A stretch of DNA of 64,000 bases, from contig NZ_FNDD01000020.1 of assembly GCF_900100015.1 (NCBI RefSeq), positions 1-64,000 on the forward strand, in the 5' to 3' direction. Position 1 is the stretch's first letter, and each line of letters starts with the position of its first letter. Below are positions 43,872-51,596 of this stretch, piece after piece. Source of the stretch: Vibrio xiamenensis (GTDB lineage: Bacteria; Pseudomonadota; Gammaproteobacteria; Enterobacterales; Vibrionaceae). The position numbers and the translations under genes were made by a program. Below the pieces are notes generated by a model. The model had not been told where the DNA came from, made no database searches, and was given only the letters and a program-made list of their open reading frames with translations.

Positions 43872-44555
43872 ATGAGTGACGAGGTGGTTTTTTCCCTGAA
43901 CGGTAAAGCAGTGATGGCGAGCGTCGCGCCAAGTACGCCACTGCTGTATGTACTGCGCAATGATTTTGAACTCAATGGCCCAAAATATGGGTGCGGTCTT
44001 GGTGAGTGCGGCGCGTGTTCTGTCCTGATTGATTCCAAAATCGCGCGCAGTTGCGTAATACCGGTAAGCGCGGTAAATGGTAGAAAGGTCGAGACGTTAG
44101 AAGGATTGGGCAGTAAAGCGCAGCCCAGTATCGTGCAACAGGCATTTATCGATGAGCAAGCCGCCCAGTGTGGTTATTGTATGAACGGTATGATAGTGAC
44201 CGCCACCGCATTTCTTAATCGTTGTTCCGAAGTACCGAGTGAAACGCAGATTAAAGCCGCGTTGCGCGCCAATTTATGCCGCTGCGGCACCCATGTTGAA
44301 ATCGTCAAAGCGGTGCAAAGTGCGGCAAAGATTATGTTCGCGACAGAGCGCGATGATGTATCGGCATGCTCGGCTGAATCGCAATTAGAGAGCGAGCTGT
44401 TATCGCACTGCTTATCGAAGCAAAGCGATTGTCTAACGCAACCACATAAACCTCAATCAAGTCTGTCACAAGCAAATCCGTCACAGCTAAGTCCGTCACA
44501 ACAAGGAATGTTGTTTTCACCCATTGCTGCGCAACAAGAGCTCAACAAGGAGTAA
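43872..44555 (+). CDS. nicA: Nicotinate dehydrogenase small subunit NicA (two [2Fe-2S] clusters), extended C-terminus
   Basis: 227 residues. The plant-ferredoxin cluster motif YGCGLGECGACSVLID (with a further Cys in ARSCVIP) and the second cluster motif CGYCMNG...CRCGTH are intact. With NicB it hydroxylates nicotinate to 6-hydroxynicotinate, passing electrons through the clusters to NicB haems. The family is usually about 155-160 residues; here about 65 extra C-terminal residues are Ser/Gln/Pro-rich and include three 15-base DNA repeats (44462-44506). AAGG precedes the ATG, and nicB follows after 6 bp. Confidence 0.93.
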   Translation: MSDEVVFSLNGKAVMASVAPSTPLLYVLRNDFELNGPKYGCGLGECGACSVLIDSKIARSCVIPVSAVNGRKVETLEGLGSKAQPSIVQQAFIDEQAAQCGYCMNGMIVTATAFLNRCSEVPSETQIKAALRANLCRCGTHVEIVKAVQSAAKIMFATERDDVSACSAESQLESELLSHCLSKQSDCLTQPHKPQSSLSQANPSQLSPSQQGMLFSPIAAQQELNKE

Positions 44556-44561
44556 GTTACG

Positions 44562-47500
44562 ATGTCACAAGATAGCGCAGTTTTGCTGCCAAGCCGCGAG
44601 CAAATGCTAGCCAAACCACAAGGTCTGTTTGTGGTCAAAGAGAGCAATCCGCCTTTAAGCCCGGCGCAAAAAGCCGGCGACATAAAAGTAGATACCGAAC
44701 TTGAAATTTATATTGCCATCGAAGCCGATGGCAAAGTGACGGCGTTTAACGGTCATGTCGATTTAGGCACCGGTGTGCGCACCGCACTGGCGCAAATTGT
44801 CGCTGAAGAGCTTGATCTTCGCGTTGACCAAGTCACCATGGTGCTTGGCGATACTGAGCGAGTACCTAACCAAGGCGCAACGATCGCCAGCTCAACGCTA
44901 CAAATCAGCGCAGTGCCCCTTCGCCAAGCGGCGGCGACTGCGCGTGCTCACTTGTTAACGCGCGCAGCTCTGTTACTTAAAGTTTCACCCGACAAACTCA
45001 CTTGTCGCCACGGCGCAGTGACAGTGAAAACGCTTGATGACGAAGCAGGCAGCGAGTCGCAAGTGGCGCTCAGCTTTGCCGATCTGGTGGTGGGTGACAA
45101 AGTGACACTTACCATAGACGAGCACGCGCCGCTCAAACCGGTTAATGACTATCAAATTGTCGGCAAATCCGCCAGTCGCAGCGATATTCCGGCTAAAGCC
45201 ACTGGCGAGTTAACTTATGTCCACGATGTGCGTGTCGCCAATATGCTCCATGGTCGGGTGATTCGTCCGCCATACGCAGGGCGAGATAGCGGCGAATTTA
45301 TTGCTCAGAGTTTGATTGAGGTTGAGCGCGAATCCATTAGCCACATTCCAGGCATTGTTGCCATTGAAGTGATTGGTGATTTCGTTGGTGTGGTAGCCGA
45401 GCGAGAAGAGCAAGCCATTCAAGCGATGAAAGAGCTCAAAGTTCACTGGAAGCCGCATCCCGATATGCCGGATCTCACCGATTTGGAATTTGCGGTTAAA
45501 GCTAATCCTTATACTCAACGTGAACTGCTGAATGAAGGCGATATTGAAACGGCGTTGGAGAACGCCGATAAACGCTTAACGCGCACTTACGTATGGCCGT
45601 ATCAGATGCATGGTTCGATTGGCCCGTCATGTGCAGTCGCTGACGTATGCGCTAACAAAGTCACGGTGTGGTCGGGGACGCAAAATCCGCATATTTTACG
45701 CGCCGATTTGGCGTTTTTGCTCAACATTGATGAGCGGATGATTGAAATCATTCGCTATGAAGCGTCGGGTTGTTATGGTCGCAATTGCGCCGATGATGTG
45801 TGCGGCGATGCGGTGCTGCTCTCGCGCGCGGTTGGACGTCCGGTGCGAGTGCAACTGACGCGCGATCAAGAACATTTATGGGAACCCAAAGGCTCTGGAC
45901 AGTTAATGGAAGTCGACGGCGGCATTGATAATACTGGCCGCCCTGTGGGGTATGATTTTGTCTCGTCGTATCCGTCCAATGGCGCGCCAATGTTAACGCT
46001 GCTTCTCACCGGGATTGTCGAACCTGAGGCGGCCGCGCTGGAAATGGGCGACCGCACCATTATTCCGCCGTACCATTTTGACAACATTCGTGTGCGAGTT
46101 AACGATATGGCGCCGATGGTGAGAGCGGCTTGGCTGCGCGGCGTTTCGGCGCTGCCTAACACCTTTGCCCACGAATCGTATATTGATGAACTGGCCGAGG
46201 CCGCAGGCGTTGAACCGGCGGAATACCGCTTGCGCTATCTTAAAGACGAGCGCGCTGCCGAGCTTTTGCAATCGGTGCTAGAACGTGCCGATTGGCAGCC
46301 GAAACGTGGTCATTGGCAGCCCAAACAGAAAGTCGGCTCAATTGTAAAAGGTCGCGGTCTGGCTTACGCGCGTTATATTCACAGTAAATTTCCAGGGTTT
46401 GGCGCGGCTTGGGCTGCGTGGGTTGCCGATGTGGAAGTCGACACCGATTCTGGTGAAGTGAATGTGACGCGAGTGGTGGTGGGCCACGATGCTGGGCTCA
46501 TGATTAACCCCGATGGCGTGCGTCATCAAATTCAAGGTAATGTGTTGCAGTCGACCAGTCGCGCGCTGAAAGAAGAGGTGTCGTTTACCCAAAATGCGGT
46601 GCTGGATAAAGAGTGGGGTGCCTACCCAATTTTGACCTTCCCTGAAATGCCGGATCTTGAAATCGTGATGGCGGATAAACCGGAAGAACCGCCACAAGGC
46701 GCTGGTGAGTCGGCATCCATTCCTAGTGCGGCGGCGATTGCCAACGCGATCTTTGATGCCACTGGCGTTCGAATGCGCCAGCCGCCATTTACCGCCGATA
46801 AAATGAAAGCGGCGCTGATTGAAAATGGTGTCAGTGGCGCAAATTCGCCGTCAAAGGCTAAAAAAAAAGCCCCGCGAGCTAAGTGGTTGGCGCTAGCGGC
46901 GGCAACGGTAAGTTCAGCGCTGGTCATGTCGCCGTGGCGCGCTGAAATTGCGCCAGTGAGCGCGCCGAGTTCAACGCTGTATTCGCAAAAAACGCTGGCG
47001 CGCGGCGCCGAGCTATTTGCGGCTGGCGACTGCGCGGTATGTCACACCGCAGAAGGCGGCATTGCCAATGCTGGCGGACGGGCGCTTGATACGCCGTTTG
47101 GCAAAATCTACTCAACGAATTTAACCCCCGATCCTGAAACCGGTATTGGAAATTGGTCGTTTAGCGCCTTTGAGCGTGCGATGCGCCAAGGTATTAGCCG
47201 TGACGGTAAGCATCTCTATCCGGTGTTTCCTTATACTGCGTATCAAAATATCACCAACGATGATATGCAAGCGCTGTACGCCTATATTATGTCGCAGCCT
47301 GCGGTGAAAAATGCAGTGCCAAGCAATGAGCTGAGTTTTCCGTTTAATTTGCGCCCGTTAATGGCGGGATGGAACACGCTGTTCAAATCAAGAACCCAAT
47401 TCAAAGCCGATGCAACCCAAAGTGAGCAGTGGAATCGCGGCGCGTATTTAGTCAACGGCCTTGGTCACTGCGGTGCGTGTCATTCACCGCGTAATCTGAT

Positions 47501-48179
47501 GGGCGCTGAAAAAGTGGGCGCGAGTTTTCTGGCTGGCGGCGAAGTTGATGGTTGGGAAGCGCCAGCGCTGACCGCATTAAGTAAAGCGCCGACAGCCTGG
47601 AATGAACAAACCTTATACGATTATCTGCGCTCGGGGTATTCCAGCGAACATGGCCCTGCGACTGGCCCAATGGGGCCTGTGGTTGAGCAGCTTGGTAAAC
47701 TGCCCGATAGTGACATTCGCGCCATGGCGAATTACTTAATCAATATCGATGCTCGCCCACAAACTGCGCCTAAACCGGCCAATGACCAAGCGGCTTCGCC
47801 ACTCAACACTCAAACCGCGCAAGAGAGCCGCGACTTGAAAGCCTATTATGCCGGACAACGAATTTTCAATGGCGCGTGTTCGGCATGTCATAGTGAGCGT
47901 GAACAGCAAGATTGGTTTGGCACACGTCCAGAAATGCAAACCAACACCAATATTCATAGCGATAAACCTGATAATCTGATCCGCACGATATTATATGGGG
48001 TGCAAAAACCGGTAGACGCTTCGTTAGGTTATATGCCGGGCTTTGATACCAGCTTAAGTGATAAACAAATTGCTGATTTGATGCGCTATATTCGCGCTGA
48101 ATTTGCACCGGGCAAACCAGAGTGGCAAAATCTAGACGCGCGCATCGCTTATGCACGTGCAAACCCAGGAAGCCATTAA
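44562..48179 (+). CDS. nicB: Nicotinate dehydrogenase large subunit NicB (molybdenum and three c-type haems)
   Basis: 1205 residues. Residues about 45-750 form the molybdopterin domain of the xanthine-oxidase family, with the catalytic glutamate in QGAGESASIPSAAAIANAI (about 717). A membrane-spanning segment near 772-790 (WLALAAATVSSALVM) leads to a three-haem cytochrome c part: CAVCH (about 824), CGACH (about 969) and CSACH (about 1106). This fused layout is that of Pseudomonas putida NicB (similar size), which sends electrons to the respiratory chain. AAGGAG precedes the ATG. The haem domain must lie in the periplasm, so a Tat- or anchor-based topology is implied. Confidence 0.94.
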   Translation: MSQDSAVLLPSREQMLAKPQGLFVVKESNPPLSPAQKAGDIKVDTELEIYIAIEADGKVTAFNGHVDLGTGVRTALAQIVAEELDLRVDQVTMVLGDTERVPNQGATIASSTLQISAVPLRQAAATARAHLLTRAALLLKVSPDKLTCRHGAVTVKTLDDEAGSESQVALSFADLVVGDKVTLTIDEHAPLKPVNDYQIVGKSASRSDIPAKATGELTYVHDVRVANMLHGRVIRPPYAGRDSGEFIAQSLIEVERESISHIPGIVAIEVIGDFVGVVAEREEQAIQAMKELKVHWKPHPDMPDLTDLEFAVKANPYTQRELLNEGDIETALENADKRLTRTYVWPYQMHGSIGPSCAVADVCANKVTVWSGTQNPHILRADLAFLLNIDERMIEIIRYEASGCYGRNCADDVCGDAVLLSRAVGRPVRVQLTRDQEHLWEPKGSGQLMEVDGGIDNTGRPVGYDFVSSYPSNGAPMLTLLLTGIVEPEAAALEMGDRTIIPPYHFDNIRVRVNDMAPMVRAAWLRGVSALPNTFAHESYIDELAEAAGVEPAEYRLRYLKDERAAELLQSVLERADWQPKRGHWQPKQKVGSIVKGRGLAYARYIHSKFPGFGAAWAAWVADVEVDTDSGEVNVTRVVVGHDAGLMINPDGVRHQIQGNVLQSTSRALKEEVSFTQNAVLDKEWGAYPILTFPEMPDLEIVMADKPEEPPQGAGESASIPSAAAIANAIFDATGVRMRQPPFTADKMKAALIENGVSGANSPSKAKKKAPRAKWLALAAATVSSALVMSPWRAEIAPVSAPSSTLYSQKTLARGAELFAAGDCAVCHTAEGGIANAGGRALDTPFGKIYSTNLTPDPETGIGNWSFSAFERAMRQGISRDGKHLYPVFPYTAYQNITNDDMQALYAYIMSQPAVKNAVPSNELSFPFNLRPLMAGWNTLFKSRTQFKADATQSEQWNRGAYLVNGLGHCGACHSPRNLMGAEKVGASFLAGGEVDGWEAPALTALSKAPTAWNEQTLYDYLRSGYSSEHGPATGPMGPVVEQLGKLPDSDIRAMANYLINIDARPQTAPKPANDQAASPLNTQTAQESRDLKAYYAGQRIFNGACSACHSEREQQDWFGTRPEMQTNTNIHSDKPDNLIRTILYGVQKPVDASLGYMPGFDTSLSDKQIADLMRYIRAEFAPGKPEWQNLDARIAYARANPGSH

Positions 48180-48202
48180 AGTTTAACGTCCATTTTCTCC
48201 TC

Positions 48203-48229
48203 TTCTATAGATGGAACATGTTTATAGAA
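48203..48229 (+). promoter_or_regulatory. Inverted repeat upstream of the TetR gene
   Basis: TTCTATA and TATAGAA are 13 bp apart, 33 bp before the preferred start of the TetR gene. The spacing suits autoregulation by a TetR dimer. Confidence 0.45.
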
Positions 48230-48261
48230 TGGGAAATCGAGACGTCAGTCATAGGGATGTA

Positions 48262-48951
48262 ATGAACAGCCAATCTGATTCAACGGATAAGCCGGGCCGC
48301 AGCGCCGGGGGAAAACGAGCCATGCAGGCTCGTGAAACCAAAAATCGAATTCTCAAAGCCGCAGTCAAAGAGTTTGCTGAGGCTGGATTTTCTGGCGGTC
48401 GAATCGACAGAATTTCTACTGAGGCCAACTCGAACGATCGCATGATCTATTACTATTTTGGGAATAAAGATAAGCTGTTTTTGGCGGTACTTGAAGCCAC
48501 TTACATTGAATTTTATGAGGCGGAAAAAGCGCTTAATTTGGATACCTCGAATCCGATTGCCGCGCTGAAACAGGTGATAAGTTTTACCTTTGACTATTAC
48601 CTGCAGCATCCTGAATTTGTGGCGATATTAAATGATGAAAACTTGCATCGCGCTAAACGCTCCCAGCAATCGGAAAATATCAAAAATATCTCTGGCAACA
48701 TTCAAGGTAATTTAGAGCCGATTCTGCAAGTGGGCAAACAGCAGGGGCTGTTTCGAGATAGCACGACGGCAAGCCATCTCTATTTAACCATTTCTGCGTT
48801 GACCTACTTTTACTGCTCAAATCAACACACCTTAACCGTGTTCGTCGGTGAAGACTTTCAAGCCCCAGAGTTTCAAACCCAATGGCTTGAGCACATTTGT
48901 GATGTGGTACTGCGCTCGGTGTTGATTGATCCCGCAGCGTACGGTCGTTAG
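48262..48951 (+). CDS. nicS: TetR-family regulator, NicS-like
   Basis: 229 residues from ATG 48262 (AGGGA upstream); an in-frame ATG at 48211 lies inside an inverted repeat and lacks a site. N-terminal HTH: TKNRILKAAVKEFAEAGFSG...RMIYYYFGNKDKLFLAVLE. The C-terminal part is typical of the AcrR/NicS-like group. In P. putida, NicS represses nicAB and responds to nicotinate or 6-hydroxynicotinate. The location directly after nicAB supports the same role, inferred from context. Confidence 0.82.
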   Translation: MNSQSDSTDKPGRSAGGKRAMQARETKNRILKAAVKEFAEAGFSGGRIDRISTEANSNDRMIYYYFGNKDKLFLAVLEATYIEFYEAEKALNLDTSNPIAALKQVISFTFDYYLQHPEFVAILNDENLHRAKRSQQSENIKNISGNIQGNLEPILQVGKQQGLFRDSTTASHLYLTISALTYFYCSNQHTLTVFVGEDFQAPEFQTQWLEHICDVVLRSVLIDPAAYGR

Positions 48952-49015
48952 TTTGCGTAACGCCATTTGTCGTCACACACCTCAATCTTTCTAAGTAGCA
49001 TATCGAAATTTAACT

Positions 49016-49057
49016 CCCTCAAAGGCATCATCTTCGTCGATGCTTTTGAGGGCGGTT
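49016..49057 (+). terminator. Terminator after the nicAB-TetR unit
   Basis: CCCTCAAAGGCATC pairs with GATGCTTTTGAGGG (one G-T pair) and is followed by CGGTTTT. Confidence 0.75.
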
Positions 49058-49563
49058 TTGCGTTTTCAATCAGCATGACTGTCAGAGTAGACCGCGCTTT
49101 GTCGCTGCCTATTGTGAGTTGTTTTGGTTAAATTTTAAGCGCGGTGTTTGCTTGGTTAGTTTTGATGTATGCGTTATAACTCAGTTTTGGGTTTTGGCGC
49201 TGTGGTGTGGTTGGTAATTGATGCGGGCAGCGCTAATATGGCTGGCGTTTTTACATTGCTACAGATGGCAGTTGTTACTATGGCGCATTAAAAGTGACTC
49301 ACTTTTTCATTGTAAACACTTAACTTGATGTCGAAGCAGTGGTTTTTGGTGCGCGGTTAGCGGTTTCGCTTGGGGTGTTATGTAATTGTGACAAGCGGGT
49401 TTTATAGCTGCAATAGAGTCGATTTTATTTATGATTAATTGTAATGTACACATTAAATAATTGAGCGTAAATAAAGCAAAATGTGTTACATCTGTGTTCC
49501 ATTTTGTAGCGTATGCACTGTTATGGTGATCTTTTTTTGAACATTTTGATAGGGAGTGAATGG
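49058..49563 (+). promoter_or_regulatory. 612-bp gap (with terminator) holding the MarR-gene promoter
   Basis: No gene is supported. TAATGTACACATTA (49442-49455) is a 6-2-6 dyad, about 110 bp upstream of the MarR start. A near-identical dyad (TAACGTATACATTA, 56424-56437) lies before nicC. This makes it the best candidate for a MarR/NicR operator in the cluster. Confidence 0.55.
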
Positions 49564-50040
49564 GTGAACGGCGAGAATGCGTCGAGTTTGGATTCAAACT
49601 CACAAACAGATAGCAACGATTATATTTTTAGTGAGCAAGTTGGCCATCTGCTGCGTAAAGCCTACCAAAGGCACATGATGATTTTTCAGGAGCTGAGTTG
49701 TGAAGCCAATTTGACTTCACCACAGTTTGTTGCGCTGTGCACCATTCAAAGTATGGGAAGCTGTTCCATCACCGATATTGTGACCGCCACAGCCGTCGAC
49801 CAAGCGACCATGCGTGGTGTTGTAGAGCGTTTAAAATCAAAAGGTTGGATAGACTTATCCGCTGATCCTAATGATAAGCGTAAGGTGATGATTTCGCTAA
49901 GTGAGAGCGGCGCGGCGCTGCTCGACAAGATGATTCCATGCGCCGTTGACATCACCGAAGCGACCATGGGCTCGCTCAATCCCGCTGAGCGAGTAGCGCT
50001 GATTTATCTGCTGAAGAAGATGAACGACTCGGGAAAATAA
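49564..50040 (+). CDS. nicR: MarR-family regulator, NicR-like
   Basis: 158 residues from GTG 49564, with AGGGAG 7 bases upstream; the longer ATG start at 49513 has no site and adds an odd N-terminus. The winged helix is clear: LTSPQFVALCTIQSMGSCSI, then TDIVTATAVDQATMRGVVERL and DKRKVMISLSESG. NicR represses the 6-hydroxynicotinate part of the pathway (nicC, nicX and others) in P. putida and is released by 6-hydroxynicotinate; that is inferred here from family and context. Confidence 0.84.
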   Translation: MNGENASSLDSNSQTDSNDYIFSEQVGHLLRKAYQRHMMIFQELSCEANLTSPQFVALCTIQSMGSCSITDIVTATAVDQATMRGVVERLKSKGWIDLSADPNDKRKVMISLSESGAALLDKMIPCAVDITEATMGSLNPAERVALIYLLKKMNDSGK

Positions 50041-50058
50041 CCACTATTTCACCTGTGT

Positions 50059-50084
50059 AAGGGAGGCTTAAGCCTCCCTTTTTT
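50059..50084 (+). terminator. Terminator after the MarR gene
   Basis: GGGAGGCTTAAGCCTCCC is a perfect palindrome followed by six T. Confidence 0.9.
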
Positions 50085-50154
50085 GATCTAACTGTTAAGA
50101 AAACTGCACTTTTTTATGATGCAGGTCATTTTTTGGTCTGATGATTGCAATAGT

Positions 50155-50176
50155 TCATGAAGTAATTACTACATGA
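50155..50176 (+). promoter_or_regulatory. 22-bp near-perfect palindrome before the ABC transporter operon
   Basis: Half-sites TCATG and CATGA flank the perfect centre AGTAATTACT, with a single mismatched pair. It lies 68 bp upstream of the binding-protein start and is a strong operator candidate for a dimeric regulator (MarR, TetR or GntR type). Confidence 0.6.
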
Positions 50177-50243
50177 CTTTTACAAACCGACACATTTAAC
50201 ACGGAATGAAAACAAAATCGCAACGAAGCGAACAGAGGTGATT

Positions 50244-51479
50244 ATGAACAAAGTTGTACAAGGAATTTTAGGGAGAAGTTTGCTGGCCAGAGTCTTGGTT
50301 TCTGGGGCCTTGGTTTCAGGGTCTCTGGTTTCAAGCTCATCTTGGGCAGCAGATACGATCAAAGTCGGAGAAATTAACAGTTACAAAGCCATGTCTGCAT
50401 TCCTGGGTCCTTATAAAAAGGGTTGGCAGATGGGGCTTGATGAAATCAACGCCAATGGTGGTGTGCTGGGTAAAAAGCTCGAAGTGGTTTCCCGCGATGA
50501 TAACGCTAACCCAGGTGATGCGATTCGCGTCGCAGAAGAGCTGCGTGCGCGCGAACGCGTGAGCATGATCTTTGGCGGATTCTTGTCTAACACAGGTTTG
50601 GCTCTGAGCGATTATGCCAAACAGCGCCACATCGTCTATCTGGCAGCAGAGCCGCTAACCGACAAAATGGTTTGGTCAGATGGCAACAAATACACTTACC
50701 GATTACGTCCTTCAACCTACATGCAAGTGGCGATGTTGATTCCTGATGCAGTCAAGCAGCACAAGAAGCGTTGGGCGCTGGTTTACCCTAACTATGAATA
50801 CGGACAATCGGCGGTAGAGACATTTAAGAAGCTGCTCAAAGAGCAGCAACCGGATGTCGAATTTGTCGCTGAACAAGCCTCGCCACTGGGTAAAATTGAC
50901 GCCGGTTCTGTGACTCAAGCTCTCGCCGATGCGAAGCCGGATGCGATCTTCAATGCCTTGTTCGGTGCTGACTTGTCGAAATTTGTTCGTGAAGGTAACA
51001 CCCGCGGGTTGTTTAAAGACAAAGCGGTGTTCTCGCTGTTGACGGGTGAGCCGGAATACCTTGACCCTATGGGGGCTGAGGCGCCAAAAGGTTGGTATGT
51101 GACCGGATATCCGTGGAGCAAAATCAATACGCCAGAGCACAATGCGTTTAAAAAAGCCTATGAAGCCAAATATGGCGAATACCCACGCGCAGGCTCTGTG
51201 GTTGGTTATACCGTGATTAAGAGTGTGGCTGCTGCGCTAGAGAAAGCGGGTTCGACTGACACATCAAAGATCATTGCAGCGCTAAGCGGCTTGTCTCTTG
51301 ATACGCCATTTGGCCCAATTACTTACCGTACCCAAGATAACCAATCAACATTTGGTGCGTTTGTTGGCCAAACCGCGGTAGAGGATGGCAAAGGAACTAT
51401 GGTTGATTTCCATTATGTTAGCGGCGCAGAGGTGCAGCCATCAGATGATGCGGTTGCAGCAATGCGCCCAAGCAATTAA
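50244..51479 (+). CDS. Branched-chain-amino-acid/amide-type ABC substrate-binding protein
   Basis: 411 residues. Residues 1-33 are a signal peptide, coded partly by three 15-base repeats. The mature protein is a type I periplasmic binding protein of the LivJ/UrtA/AmiC class (DTIKVGEINSYKAMSAFLGP, NPGDAIRVAEEL, PNYEYGQSAVETF). Residues near AYKAMSAF and DDNANPGD form the ligand cleft. It lies inside the nic cluster, before its permease and ATPases, so nicotinate or a nicotinate derivative or amide is a likely ligand. ATG 50244 follows AGAGG. Confidence 0.88.
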   Translation: MNKVVQGILGRSLLARVLVSGALVSGSLVSSSSWAADTIKVGEINSYKAMSAFLGPYKKGWQMGLDEINANGGVLGKKLEVVSRDDNANPGDAIRVAEELRARERVSMIFGGFLSNTGLALSDYAKQRHIVYLAAEPLTDKMVWSDGNKYTYRLRPSTYMQVAMLIPDAVKQHKKRWALVYPNYEYGQSAVETFKKLLKEQQPDVEFVAEQASPLGKIDAGSVTQALADAKPDAIFNALFGADLSKFVREGNTRGLFKDKAVFSLLTGEPEYLDPMGAEAPKGWYVTGYPWSKINTPEHNAFKKAYEAKYGEYPRAGSVVGYTVIKSVAAALEKAGSTDTSKIIAALSGLSLDTPFGPITYRTQDNQSTFGAFVGQTAVEDGKGTMVDFHYVSGAEVQPSDDAVAAMRPSN

Positions 51480-51486
51480 TCGCTTT

Positions 51487-51526
51487 GCCAAGGTTAAGGT
51501 TGCTCGCATCGCGAGCGACCTTTGGC
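51487..51526 (+). other. Stem-loop after the binding-protein gene
   Basis: GGTTGCTCGC pairs with GCGAGCGACC around ATC, extended by GCCAAGG/CTTTGGC with a bulge and no T-run. It probably raises binding-protein mRNA relative to the permease. Confidence 0.6.
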
Positions 51527-51596
51527 ACATATAAGCGCTTTCATTATTAGAACGCCGCATAGAGCGGTGTGAGCATGAAGGGGTAGGGGAAGAAAG

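Noticed and set aside
49307..49603. 98-residue minus-strand frame before the MarR gene
   Set aside because: Low-quality composition, no ribosome site, and it overlaps the MarR start and its operator.
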